NCBI GenBank assembly: GCA_003533975.1
Contig: DQCL01000138.1
Location: 15,515-23,693, forward strand
DNA length: 8,179 nt
Source of the DNA: Octadecabacter sp.
Lineage (GTDB): Bacteria > Pseudomonadota > Alphaproteobacteria > Rhodobacterales > Rhodobacteraceae
Reading direction: 5' to 3'
Below, in pieces: positions 1 through 6,593 of this stretch (position 1 is the first letter of the stretch; each line of letters starts with the position of its first letter). Made by a program: the position numbers and the translations under genes. The notes under the pieces were generated by a model. It worked only from the letters and a program-made list of their open reading frames with translations. It did not search any database and was not told where the DNA came from.

Positions 1-2
1 CT

Positions 3-17
3 CTTTGCACGGCAAAG
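3..17. other. Small perfect inverted repeat upstream of mtnP
   Basis: CTTTGC (3-8) and GCAAAG (12-17) are perfectly complementary around a 3-base loop. It could be part of a terminator of a gene left of the window or of a leader structure in front of mtnP. There is no T-run after it and the window starts inside the region, so its role is unclear. Confidence 0.25.
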
Positions 18-43
18 TTGTGAGACTGCAGAAGGGTTTTAAT

Positions 44-913
44 ATGAAAACGAAAATTGGCATCATCGGCGGGTCTGGGCTGTATGACATTGACGGGTTG
101 CAAGGCGCGGTTTGGGTGGATGTGGACAGCCCTTGGGGTGCGCCCTCTGATGCGATCTTGACGGGCACGTTAGATGGTACAGACATGGCCTTCCTGCCGC
201 GCCACGGGCGTGGGCATGTGCATTCGCCCAGCACCGTGCCGTATCGCGCCAATATTGATGCGCTCAAACGGCTTGGCTGTACGGATGTGATTTCGGTATC
301 TGCTTGTGGATCATTCCGCGAAGATATGGCGCCGGGTGATTTTGTGATCGTCAGCGATTTCATTGATCGCACCTTCGCACGTGAAAAGTCGTTCTTTGGA
401 ACGGGCTGTGTTGCCCATGTAAGTGTCGCTCATCCCGTGTGCCCGCGCCTTGGCGATGCTTGTGAGGCGGCAGGCAAGGCCGCGGGCGTGACGGTGCATC
501 GCGGTGGAACCTATCTGGCGATGGAAGGGCCGCAGTTTTCCTCGCTTGCGGAAAGCAAGTTGTATCGGGATGTCTGGGGCTGTGATGTGATTGGAATGAC
601 CAACATGCCCGAAGCGAAACTCGCCCGCGAGGCTGAGCTTTGCTATGCGTCTGTGGCAATGATTACCGACTATGACAGCTGGCATCCCGACCACGGCAGC
701 GTGGATGTTTCTGACATTATCAAAACGCTAGGCGCGAATTCGGCAGCGGCAAAGGCGATGGTTGCGTGGCTTCCTGCGCTGCTCGGCGGCGTGCGGGAGG
801 CCTGCCCCCACGGCTGCGACCGCGCGTTAGAACATGCGATCATGACGGCCCCGGAGGCGCGTGACCCTGCGCTGTTGGCGAAGCTCGATGCGGTCGCAGG
901 CCGGATTTTGTGA
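44..913 (+). CDS. mtnP: S-methyl-5'-thioadenosine phosphorylase
   Basis: Cytosolic phosphorylase that splits methylthioadenosine (a by-product of polyamine and acyl-homoserine-lactone synthesis) with phosphate into adenine and methylthioribose-1-phosphate. The 289-residue product has the family signatures in order: GGSGLY (9-14), PRHGRGH (52-58, phosphate site), MEGPQFS (160-166), GMTNMPEAKLARE (184-196) and TDYDSW (208-213). The two Asp residues of TDYD (209, 211) correspond to those that select a 6-amino purine in MTA phosphorylases, which argues against a guanosine/inosine enzyme. A TTG start at 5 would add 13 residues, but the ATG at 44 follows GAAGGG (31-36) with 7-base spacing and begins directly before the conserved glycine-rich strand. 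The downstream gene starts inside its stop codon. apt, two genes on, uses the adenine produced. No mtnA, mtnB or other methionine-salvage genes are in the window, so the fate of the sugar phosphate cannot be read here. Confidence 0.96.
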   Translation: MKTKIGIIGGSGLYDIDGLQGAVWVDVDSPWGAPSDAILTGTLDGTDMAFLPRHGRGHVHSPSTVPYRANIDALKRLGCTDVISVSACGSFREDMAPGDFVIVSDFIDRTFAREKSFFGTGCVAHVSVAHPVCPRLGDACEAAGKAAGVTVHRGGTYLAMEGPQFSSLAESKLYRDVWGCDVIGMTNMPEAKLAREAELCYASVAMITDYDSWHPDHGSVDVSDIIKTLGANSAAAKAMVAWLPALLGGVREACPHGCDRALEHAIMTAPEARDPALLAKLDAVAGRIL

Positions 914-1566
914 TCCGTGTTTTGGCGGCAACTTTGTTCACCACATCTATCTCTGCACAGGAGTACATCGTCACGGACGGCCCATTGACCGACGGCGAAT
1001 TTTACAACCTTGTGTCGTGTTCTGCGAGGCCGGGGCAGGGGTGCAACGAACCAATTGTTCACTGGGATCAACGGGTTGTGACCGTTGCATTCGAACCAAT
1101 GGTCGCTTCGTATCCTACAGATTTAGCGCGTGAATTCGATCGCGTATTGGATACCTCAATCTCGCAAATCAATTCCGCCGCACCGGGGCTAAATCTGCGC
1201 CGCGTGGCTAAATCCCAATCCGCGAATGTGCGGCTTTTTTTGCAACCTATTCAATCCGGTGATGCCGTGCGTGGCACGGGCTATCGCGATCTGGACGGTA
1301 CTCCAATCGGGGCCGCAATCGTGCAAATCTATTGGGACGATGACTTTAAGCTAACCGAAGCACTGATCGCGTTTGCAGGCGATATTCCCATCGATCAAGC
1401 GGGACCGATCATGCTTGAGGAGTTGACCCAAGCGATGGGCCTGATGACGGATATCCGCAATCCATACTACGAAACCCGCTCGGTTTTTTCCGAAGATAGC
1501 AATTCAGTCGCGAAACTGGGTGTACAAGACCGTGCTGCCCTGCGACTTCACTACCCAACCCCATGA
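910..1566 (+). CDS. Exported DUF2927 family protein
   Basis: 218-residue protein that I assign to the DUF2927 family, common in Rhodobacterales and of no established function. The GTG start overlaps the mtnP stop as GTGA, so translation is probably coupled; no in-frame start lies further upstream. The first 16 residues (one Arg, a short hydrophobic stretch, then SISA before QE) look like a short Sec signal peptide, suggesting a periplasmic location. A cysteine pair (C37, C45) could form a disulfide. The C-terminal part carries EELTQAMGL (170-178), then SVFSEDSNS (191-199) and [10 protein letters not shown] (206-215), the family's most conserved blocks. The EExTQ helix resembles a metallopeptidase-type helix but lacks HExxH, so catalysis is not supported. 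The gene lies between mtnP and apt with only 19 bases before apt, so it shares their transcript although its product probably acts outside the cytosol. Confidence 0.82.
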   Translation: MIRVLAATLFTTSISAQEYIVTDGPLTDGEFYNLVSCSARPGQGCNEPIVHWDQRVVTVAFEPMVASYPTDLAREFDRVLDTSISQINSAAPGLNLRRVAKSQSANVRLFLQPIQSGDAVRGTGYRDLDGTPIGAAIVQIYWDDDFKLTEALIAFAGDIPIDQAGPIMLEELTQAMGLMTDIRNPYYETRSVFSEDSNSVAKLGVQDRAALRLHYPTP

Positions 1567-1585
1567 CTTACCCATAGGATCTGCC

Positions 1586-2128
1586 ATGAAGACACCAACG
1601 AAAACTGTTCGCGATTACATTCGTACTATTCCAGATTTCCCACACGAGGGGATTATGTTTCGTGATGTGACAACGCTGTTCTCGCATCCGCGCGGGTTTC
1701 GCATGGCGATTGACCAGTTGTTGCACCCCTATGCCGGCGAGGACATCGATGTGGTCGTCGGGCTTGAGGCGCGCGGATTTATTCTCGGCGGCGCAATCGC
1801 GCACCAGCTTGGCAAAGGCTTTGTTCCAATCCGCAAAGAAGGCAAACTTCCGGGCAAAACGATCAAGCAGCCCTACACGCTCGAATACGGCGAAGCGGTC
1901 ATGGAAATTCATGATGACGCGATTGAGGCGGGATCGAAGGTGTTGGTGGTGGATGATCTGCTGGCCACAGGTGGCACCGCTGAGGCAGGGATCAAATTGC
2001 TAGAACAACTTGGTGGTGAAGTTGTCGGCTGCGCCTTTGTGATCGACTTGCCTGAACTGGGCGGCCGCGAGAAGTTAGAAGCGCTTGGTATGGACGTTCA
2101 TATTCTGTGTGAATTTGACGGAGAGTAG
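1586..2128 (+). CDS. apt: Adenine phosphoribosyltransferase
   Basis: Type I phosphoribosyltransferase that joins adenine to PRPP to give AMP and pyrophosphate in the cytosol. The 180-residue length is normal for Apt. Signatures: [14 protein letters not shown] (18-31), EARGF (61-65), RKEGKLPG (83-90, hood/flexible loop) and the PRPP-binding loop [13 protein letters not shown] (119-131) with the acidic pair D123-D124. The ATG at 1586 is preferred over an upstream in-frame start at 1520, which would run 22 codons back into the DUF2927 gene; AGGA at about 1575-1578 gives a usable ribosome site. It is the last gene of the mtnP operon and re-uses the adenine released by MtnP. Its stop lies 3 bases from the stop of the convergent DUF1178 gene. 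Confidence 0.96.
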   Translation: MKTPTKTVRDYIRTIPDFPHEGIMFRDVTTLFSHPRGFRMAIDQLLHPYAGEDIDVVVGLEARGFILGGAIAHQLGKGFVPIRKEGKLPGKTIKQPYTLEYGEAVMEIHDDAIEAGSKVLVVDDLLATGGTAEAGIKLLEQLGGEVVGCAFVIDLPELGGREKLEALGMDVHILCEFDGE

Positions 2129-2131
2129 CGC

Positions 2132-2548
2132 TTAGTTCGTTTTGCGTTTGGGAACGAAGGGCAACGGCATCACCGGAACACCATCGTCAATGAGCTTTTT
2201 TGCATCATCAAGTTTCGATTCGCCCCAGATTGCGCGTTCGGGTGCTTCGCCGTCGTGCATCTTGCGCGCTTCGTTCGCGAAGTCTTTGCCGACATAGTCG
2301 CTATTGTCTTCCACCTCTTTGCGCAGCTTTGTCAGGGATTCTTCCGCGTCTGACATAGGTGCGCTCAAGTCGGTTTTGTTGCCTTTTGCGGGGACAGACG
2401 GTGCCATCAATGCGCGTGACACCGTGGTTGACCCGCAAACCGCGCAAGACAAATGCCCAGCCTTAGCCAAGGCATCAAATGCCTCGGAAGACTGGAACCA
2501 GCTTTCAAACTGGTGATCTTGATCACAGGTGAGCGTGTAACGGATCAA
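2132..2548 (-). CDS. DUF1178 family small cysteine/histidine protein
   Basis: Hypothetical protein of about 138 residues that I recognise as DUF1178, a proteobacterial family without established function. It opens with IRYTLTCDQDHQFESWFQSS, the family's typical N-terminus. C8, H12, C35 and C38 (CAVCGS) look like a zinc-ribbon-type metal site. The C-terminal half has the conserved YVGKDFANEAR (85-95), GEAPERAIWGE (100-110) and a final GVPVMPLPF (123-131). The start is a TTG at 2548, chosen because the family usually begins at this isoleucine and AGAGG (2558-2554) lies 5 bases upstream. A second TTG at 2593 overlaps the NUDIX stop as TTGA and would add 15 residues without family resemblance; no in-frame ATG exists near either. 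It follows the NUDIX gene closely and is probably co-transcribed with it. Confidence 0.85.
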   Translation of the reverse strand: MIRYTLTCDQDHQFESWFQSSEAFDALAKAGHLSCAVCGSTTVSRALMAPSVPAKGNKTDLSAPMSDAEESLTKLRKEVEDNSDYVGKDFANEARKMHDGEAPERAIWGESKLDDAKKLIDDGVPVMPLPFVPKRKTN

Positions 2549-2553
2549 TGGTG

Positions 2554-2558
2554 CCTCT
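2554..2558 (-). promoter_or_regulatory. Ribosome binding site deciding the DUF1178 TTG start
   Basis: On the minus strand AGAGG is followed by five bases and TTG at 2548. This favours the internal TTG over the TTG at 2593 that overlaps the NUDIX stop. Confidence 0.5.
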
Positions 2559-2589
2559 TTGTTGTGTTGCGCAAGCCGTTCGCGCGAAA

Positions 2590-3051
2590 TCAAACGGTTT
2601 CTGGACGAAAGCTAAGTATGATATTGCCCAATTCAAAGTCATCCACCATCGCCGCCGCCTTTTTGCGCGAGACCCACTTACGTTCTCGCTCTTTTTGCTC
2701 AGGCCAGGTGCGCAGGACCTTTTTAACACGAAGCGGATAGACGACGGCAATACAAGGTAAATCGTCTTCGGGACGCGCCTTATTATAACTGAATACACCG
2801 ATGGGGCGTGGATGAATTTTGCCGCGCACGCCAGCTTCTTCGTAGGCTTCTTGCGCGGCGGCATCCATCGGGGTTTGGCCGTCCATAGGCCAACCTTTCG
2901 GAACGATCCAACGACCGGATCGGCGTGTCGTGACAATGCAAAACTGTAGCTTATCGTTCTTGATACGATAGCACAGGGCCGCGAATTGGGTTCGCAGGTC
3001 CGTTTTGGACGCATCCCCCAGTGCAATTTCCTGCTGTTGCAAACCTGACAT
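2590..3051 (-). CDS. NUDIX hydrolase, DIPP-like type
   Basis: 153-residue NUDIX-fold hydrolase. Such enzymes cleave nucleoside diphosphates linked to another moiety; this branch (GRWIVPKGWPM followed by an EExG box) resembles diphosphoinositol/diadenosine polyphosphate hydrolases, but the substrate cannot be read from sequence. The Nudix box runs from G53 to V75: G53-x5-Q59-x7-Q67-E68-A69-Y70-E71-E72-A73-G74-V75. The metal-binding glutamates E68, E71 and E72 are intact, while the usual first Glu and the Arg before E68 are both Gln. The ATG at 3051 has GGCGGA upstream on the minus strand. The gene is divergent from modA across 59 bases and is followed by DUF1178 on the same strand. Nothing links it functionally to molybdate transport apart from position. 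Confidence 0.9.
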   Translation of the reverse strand: MSGLQQQEIALGDASKTDLRTQFAALCYRIKNDKLQFCIVTTRRSGRWIVPKGWPMDGQTPMDAAAQEAYEEAGVRGKIHPRPIGVFSYNKARPEDDLPCIAVVYPLRVKKVLRTWPEQKERERKWVSRKKAAAMVDDFELGNIILSFRPETV

Positions 3052-3110
3052 GTTTGCTGATCCGCCTGTTGCCCTTCGCGCGCGTTGGTGCGCACAATTA
3101 TCTCAGTAAG
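3052..3110. promoter_or_regulatory. Divergent promoter region between the NUDIX gene and modA
   Basis: These 59 bases must hold start signals for both the NUDIX/DUF1178 pair (minus) and modABC (plus), unless the genes are read from elsewhere. I see no good -35/-10 pair and no TATA-rich ModE-type palindrome. A perfect 8-base palindrome GTGCGCAC occurs at 3088-3095. The promoter role is inferred from gene orientation only. Confidence 0.45.
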
Positions 3111-3893
3111 ATGCTAAACCATATCCCGAACCTATTGCAAAGAATTGAAGGCATTAAGGGCAGCTATCTAGCTGTTTGTGCTGTAATCTGGGCGTTGTCT
3201 GCGCAAATCGTGCAGGCGGAGACGCTTAAGGTCTTTGCGGCTTCAAGTCTGCGTGACGCCTTGGGCGAGATTGCCACCGACTACGAGGCGCAAACCGGCA
3301 CCTCGGTGGTGCTCGTTTTTGCGGCATCTTCAGCCGTGGCGCGGCAGGTCGCCCAAGGCGCACCAGCAGATGTGGTGCTATTGGCAGACAAAGATTGGGC
3401 CGACTGGTTACTGGCGGAAGGGGTCGTGTCAGAAGCCGCTCCATTTGCGACCAACCGCTTGGTCGTTGTTGGTCGCGAAGACACGCCCATCGCTGACGTG
3501 TCTGAATTAATCGCGAACTTAGGTGACGGCAGAATTGCAATGGCGCAGGTCGAAGCGGTCCCGGCTGGGCGATATGGCAAAGCGGCGCTGATCACGCATG
3601 GTGTATGGAGGGCGTTAGAGCCACAGGTCGTGCAGGCCTCAAACGTACGCGCAGCGCTGCGATTTGTTGAGCGTGGCGATGCCCGTTTTGGGATTGGCTA
3701 CGCCAGCGACCTTGTTGCGCTCTCGGATCTTTCCGAGCTTTATTCATTTCCACCTGACACGCACCCTGAAATCATCTATTCGGGCGCCCATGTAACACCT
3801 AAGGGCGTCGATTTCATGTCTTATATTCAATCGGTTGAAGCACAAAATACACTGGCGCATTGGGGTTTTGAAGCTTTGGAAGTTCAGCAATGA
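3111..3893 (+). CDS. modA: Molybdate ABC transporter periplasmic binding protein
   Basis: Periplasmic protein that captures molybdate (and probably tungstate) and delivers it to ModB. The 260-residue precursor has Arg11 and Lys16 before a hydrophobic stretch (about 19-31) and a likely signal-peptidase site after VQA (34-36), so the mature chain starts ETLKVFAASS. Oxyanion-site positions match ModA spacing: S46 in FAASSLRDA, S73 in FAASSAVARQ, A152 in VPAGRYGK, V179 in ASNVRAAL and Y197 in GIGYASD. APADVVLLAD (84-93) and RLVVVGR (116-122) are further family blocks. The ATG at 3111 gives a normal signal peptide; an upstream start at 3021 would run through the divergent region. No clear Shine-Dalgarno sequence precedes 3111, and a TTG at 3135 is an alternative. 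Its stop overlaps the modB start as ATGA. Confidence 0.94.
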   Translation: MLNHIPNLLQRIEGIKGSYLAVCAVIWALSAQIVQAETLKVFAASSLRDALGEIATDYEAQTGTSVVLVFAASSAVARQVAQGAPADVVLLADKDWADWLLAEGVVSEAAPFATNRLVVVGREDTPIADVSELIANLGDGRIAMAQVEAVPAGRYGKAALITHGVWRALEPQVVQASNVRAALRFVERGDARFGIGYASDLVALSDLSELYSFPPDTHPEIIYSGAHVTPKGVDFMSYIQSVEAQNTLAHWGFEALEVQQ

Positions 3894-4585
3894 CGGACTG
3901 GCTCGGTCCCGCGGAATGGACGGCACTTTGGTTGTCGCTAAAGGTTGCGTTTTGGGCGACGCTGGCAAGCCTGCCGTTCGGATTTGCCGCCGCTTACGCT
4001 TTGGCGCGGGGTAACTTCTTCGGGCGGCAAGCGTTGAACGTTTTGGTGCATTTGCCGCTCGTGATGCCCCCTGTCGTGACCGGATACTTGCTGCTTCTCG
4101 GGTTTGGACGCTCAGGGCCGTTGGGGGAGCTTTTTGAGAACTTGTTCGGCATCATCTTCGCCTTCCGCTGGACCGGTGCCGCATTGGCGGCCGCGATTAT
4201 GGGATTCCCTTTGATGGTCAGGGCAATCCGCTTGTCGCTTGAGGCGATTGACGCAGGGGTTGAGGAGGCGGCCGCGACATTGGGTGCATCCAACTGGCGG
4301 ATATTACGCACGATAACGCTGCCCCTCGCATGGCCGGGGATACTGGCGGGCGCAATCTTGGGATTCGCCAAAGGCATGGGCGAATTCGGTGCAACGATTA
4401 CATTTGTATCTAATATTCCGGGGGAAACCCAAACGCTTGCCTTGTCCATCGACACCCTGCTGGAAATTCCCGGTGGTGAACCTTTGGCGCTACGCCTTGC
4501 GCTTGTGTCCATCGCGATTGCTGCGGTTGCGCTTGTCACCTCGGAAGTCCTTGCGCAGCGGGTCAGCAAACGGAGGGCTTCGTGA
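3890..4585 (+). CDS. modB: Molybdate ABC transporter permease
   Basis: Inner-membrane subunit that forms the molybdate channel as a homodimer. The 231 residues show about five or six hydrophobic segments (roughly 12-38, 48-72, 86-115, 148-165 and 198-222) typical of BPD-type permeases. LPLVMPPVVTGYLLL (55-69) and GEFGATITFVSNIPGETQTL (164-183) are characteristic of ModB. The cytoplasmic EAA loop, EEAAATLGASNWRILRTITL (125-144), is the docking site for the ATPase. Length is normal for the family. The gene starts inside the modA stop (ATGA) and ends at the modC start, so the three subunits are translationally coupled. Confidence 0.95.
   Translation: MTDWLGPAEWTALWLSLKVAFWATLASLPFGFAAAYALARGNFFGRQALNVLVHLPLVMPPVVTGYLLLLGFGRSGPLGELFENLFGIIFAFRWTGAALAAAIMGFPLMVRAIRLSLEAIDAGVEEAAATLGASNWRILRTITLPLAWPGILAGAILGFAKGMGEFGATITFVSNIPGETQTLALSIDTLLEIPGGEPLALRLALVSIAIAAVALVTSEVLAQRVSKRRAS
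4572..4577 (+). promoter_or_regulatory. Ribosome binding site deciding the modC start
   Basis: GGAGGG lies 7 bases before the ATG at 4585 and only 4 before the overlapping GTG at 4582, so the ATG is the better start. Confidence 0.6.
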
Positions 4586-5622
4586 TGTTGAAGGTCTCAG
4601 TCGCCAAGTCCTTTGAGGGGTTCTCTCTCGATGTCGACTTCGAGGTGCCATCTGGAGTTACCGCGATTTTCGGGCCTTCGGGGTCGGGAAAAACCAGTAT
4701 TATTCGTGCTGTTGCGGGGCTGTTGGCCTGTGATCGTGCTGAAGTTTCGCTTGATGGGGACGTGCTGTCGGGTCTGCCTCCACAAAAAAGAAATATGGGT
4801 TATGTATTTCAAGACGCTCGGCTTTTTCCGCATATGACTGTTCATAAAAACCTGCGCTATGGCGGTTCACATGACGAAGACGCGGTGATCGCGGTTCTCG
4901 GTCTCGGCGCTTTGCTTGAACGCCACCCGGCTTCTTTGTCCGGTGGTGAAAAACAACGGGTCGCATTGGGCCGCGCTTTGATGTCAGCGCCCAAGGTTTT
5001 GCTTCTGGATGAGCCTCTGTCAGCGCTCGATGGGCCGCGAAAGGCGGAAGTTTTACCCTACCTCGAAGCATTACGGGACCAAACCTCTATCCCGATCCTT
5101 TATGTCAGTCATGACATGGGCGAGGTGGCGCGGATGGCCAGCCGGATCTTGGTGATCGACCAAGGGAAGGTCGCACTTGCGGGCGACGTGCAAGATGTTT
5201 TGGCGGACCCCGCCGCCGTACCCTTCGTGGGACTTAGTGCGGCTGGCGCGATATTGACTGGGCGGGTTGTTGGACTCGCAGATGATGGCTTGTCCAAAAT
5301 TGAAACCGGCGCAGGTGCGCTTTGGGTGCCCGGAGCGGTGGGGCGCACAGGAAGCCACGTGCGGGTCCGAATTCCGGCGCAAGACGTCATCCTGTCGCGT
5401 TCCGCCCCGAAAGATATGAGCGCGCTCAACGTGTTGTCTGTGACGATTGCAGCGCTTGAATACGGGAAAGGGCCTGGTGTGGCGGTGGCACTACAAGCTG
5501 GCGACGCAAGGTTACTTGCACGCGTTACAAAGCGATCCTGCGAGGGGATGAAGCTCAAACAGGGTGACGAAGTCTTTGCAATTCTTAAAGCAACAGCTAT
5601 TGCGCCCTCTGACGTTAGCTAG
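4585..5622 (+). CDS. modC: Molybdate ABC transporter ATP-binding protein
   Basis: Cytoplasmic ATPase that drives ModB. With the ATG start the protein has 345 residues, normal for ModC. The nucleotide-binding domain shows Walker A GPSGSGKTS (30-38), Q-loop Q76 in VFQDARLFPH, signature LSGGEKQRVALGRAL (118-132), Walker B VLLLDEP (138-144), D-loop SALD (146-149) and switch H176 in YVSHD. The C-terminal part from about 279 to 338 (SALNVLSVTIAALEYG, later MKLKQGDEVFAILKATAIA) is a TOBE/Mop-like domain, which in ModC binds oxyanion and can give feedback on transport. A GTG at 4582 would add one residue and a GTGA overlap. No modD or modE follows; 143 bases separate it from panB, and I see no strong terminator. 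Confidence 0.96.
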   Translation: MLKVSVAKSFEGFSLDVDFEVPSGVTAIFGPSGSGKTSIIRAVAGLLACDRAEVSLDGDVLSGLPPQKRNMGYVFQDARLFPHMTVHKNLRYGGSHDEDAVIAVLGLGALLERHPASLSGGEKQRVALGRALMSAPKVLLLDEPLSALDGPRKAEVLPYLEALRDQTSIPILYVSHDMGEVARMASRILVIDQGKVALAGDVQDVLADPAAVPFVGLSAAGAILTGRVVGLADDGLSKIETGAGALWVPGAVGRTGSHVRVRIPAQDVILSRSAPKDMSALNVLSVTIAALEYGKGPGVAVALQAGDARLLARVTKRSCEGMKLKQGDEVFAILKATAIAPSDVS

Positions 5623-5765
5623 CAGACCGTGCCAATTCGGTTGGATTAATTGAATGTCGGGTGGCAGTGCTTAGGTTCAGGCGTGCCACTGTGACGGTTT
5701 GCTGGTAGAAACGTGCCACAGCGGGTGATACGAACGCCGCAAACGAGATAAGACGAGGACGTAAC
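5623..5765 (+). promoter_or_regulatory. panB leader region with repeated TGCCA(C) motifs
   Basis: This is the only sizeable gap before panBC and probably holds their promoter, though no convincing -35/-10 pair is visible. The 7-mer CGTGCCA occurs at 5628-5634, 5682-5688 and 5712-5718, the latter two extended to CGTGCCAC and exactly 30 bases apart. The inverted form GTGGCA lies at 5661-5666 and can pair with TGCCAC at 5684-5689. GAGGA at 5755-5759 is the likely panB ribosome site, six bases before ATG. Confidence 0.5.
5682..5719 (+). repeat. Direct repeat CGTGCCAC, two copies 30 bases apart
   Basis: Perfect 8-base copies at 5682-5689 and 5712-5719, with a related 7-base copy at 5628-5634 and an inverted 6-base copy at 5661-5666. 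The spacing and the position before panB would suit a regulator binding site, but no regulator is identified. Confidence 0.5.
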
Positions 5766-6593
5766 ATGAGTGCTACAGCCAAAAAACGCGCGCCAATGGC
5801 GGATGATATTCGTGCTGCAAAAGGTGGAACCCCCCTTGTCAGCCTAACGGCCTATACGACACCGATGGCCCAGATGATGGACGCCCATTGCGATTTCGTT
5901 CTGGTTGGCGACAGCGTCGGGATGGTGCTGCATGGGCTGCCGTCCACTTTGGGCGTGACGATGGAAATGATGATTATGCACGGTCAGGCTGTTGCGCGCG
6001 GGTTGACCAGCGCGATGATGGTGATCGACATGCCGTTTGGCAGCTACGAAGAAAGCCCGCAGCAGGCCTTCGCAAATGCCGCTCAATTGATGGCAGAAAC
6101 GAATGCCGGCGCCGTTAAGCTTGAGGGCGGTGTGGCTATGGCTGAAACGATTGCGTTCTTGGTGGCGCGCGGCATTCCCGTTATGGCGCATGTCGGGCTC
6201 ACTCCCCAGTCGATTAACACGCTTGGCGGCTACAAGGTACAAGGTCGCGGCGATGCACGCGCGATCCTGATGGCTGACGCGCAGGCGGTGTCGGATGCAG
6301 GCGCCTTTGCAGTTGTGCTTGAGAAAGTGACAGCAGGATTGGCTGACGAAGTGACCGCGCAGATCGCGATCCCAACAATTGGAATTGGCGCGAGCGCAGG
6401 CTGTGACGGTCAAATCTTGGTCGTAGACGATATGTTGGGACTTTTCACAGCCTTCAAAGCGAAGTTTGTGAAACGCTATGCGCACTTGGCGGATGATGGC
6501 GAAGCAGCGATTGCCGCCTACGCCGCAGATGTCCGCGCACGCACCTTTCCAGCGCAAGAACACACCTTCGCGGATGAGGTTCCTGCAAAATGA
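5766..6593 (+). CDS. panB: 3-methyl-2-oxobutanoate hydroxymethyltransferase
   Basis: First committed enzyme of pantoate synthesis: it transfers a hydroxymethyl group from methylene-tetrahydrofolate to alpha-ketoisovalerate, giving ketopantoate for vitamin B5 and coenzyme A. The 275-residue length is normal. Visible family features are [13 protein letters not shown] (27-39), [11 protein letters not shown] (47-57) with metal ligand D49, [12 protein letters not shown] (86-97) with D88, VKLEGG (117-122) with E120, HVGLTPQ (142-148), VLEKV (184-188) with the catalytic-type E186, and TIGIGAS (204-210). All the active-site acidic residues expected for PanB are present. The ATG at 5766 has GAGGA six bases upstream. 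The stop overlaps the panC start as ATGA. No panE or ilvC-type ketopantoate reductase lies in the window. Confidence 0.97.
   Translation: MSATAKKRAPMADDIRAAKGGTPLVSLTAYTTPMAQMMDAHCDFVLVGDSVGMVLHGLPSTLGVTMEMMIMHGQAVARGLTSAMMVIDMPFGSYEESPQQAFANAAQLMAETNAGAVKLEGGVAMAETIAFLVARGIPVMAHVGLTPQSINTLGGYKVQGRGDARAILMADAQAVSDAGAFAVVLEKVTAGLADEVTAQIAIPTIGIGASAGCDGQILVVDDMLGLFTAFKAKFVKRYAHLADDGEAAIAAYAADVRARTFPAQEHTFADEVPAK

Noticed and set aside
2523..3095. 190-codon minus-strand frame overlapping the NUDIX gene
   Set aside because: It is the same strand in another frame; the NUDIX frame has an intact Nudix box, while this one is Arg/Lys/Cys-rich with no motif.
3994..4569. 191-codon open frame antisense to modB
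   Set aside because: It mirrors a clear permease gene, is low in complexity (Ala, Ser, Pro, Lys) and lacks any recognisable domain.
5626..5652. Candidate terminator after modC
   Set aside because: Only weak 4-5 bp pairings (ACCG/CGGT, CCAA/TTGG, CAATT/AATTG) compete here and no T-run follows, so a terminator is not supported.
5844..6563. 239-codon open frame antisense to panB
   Set aside because: panB is unambiguous on the other strand. The antisense product is His/Arg/Cys-rich, matches no known family and has no supporting start context; it is a by-product of codon bias.
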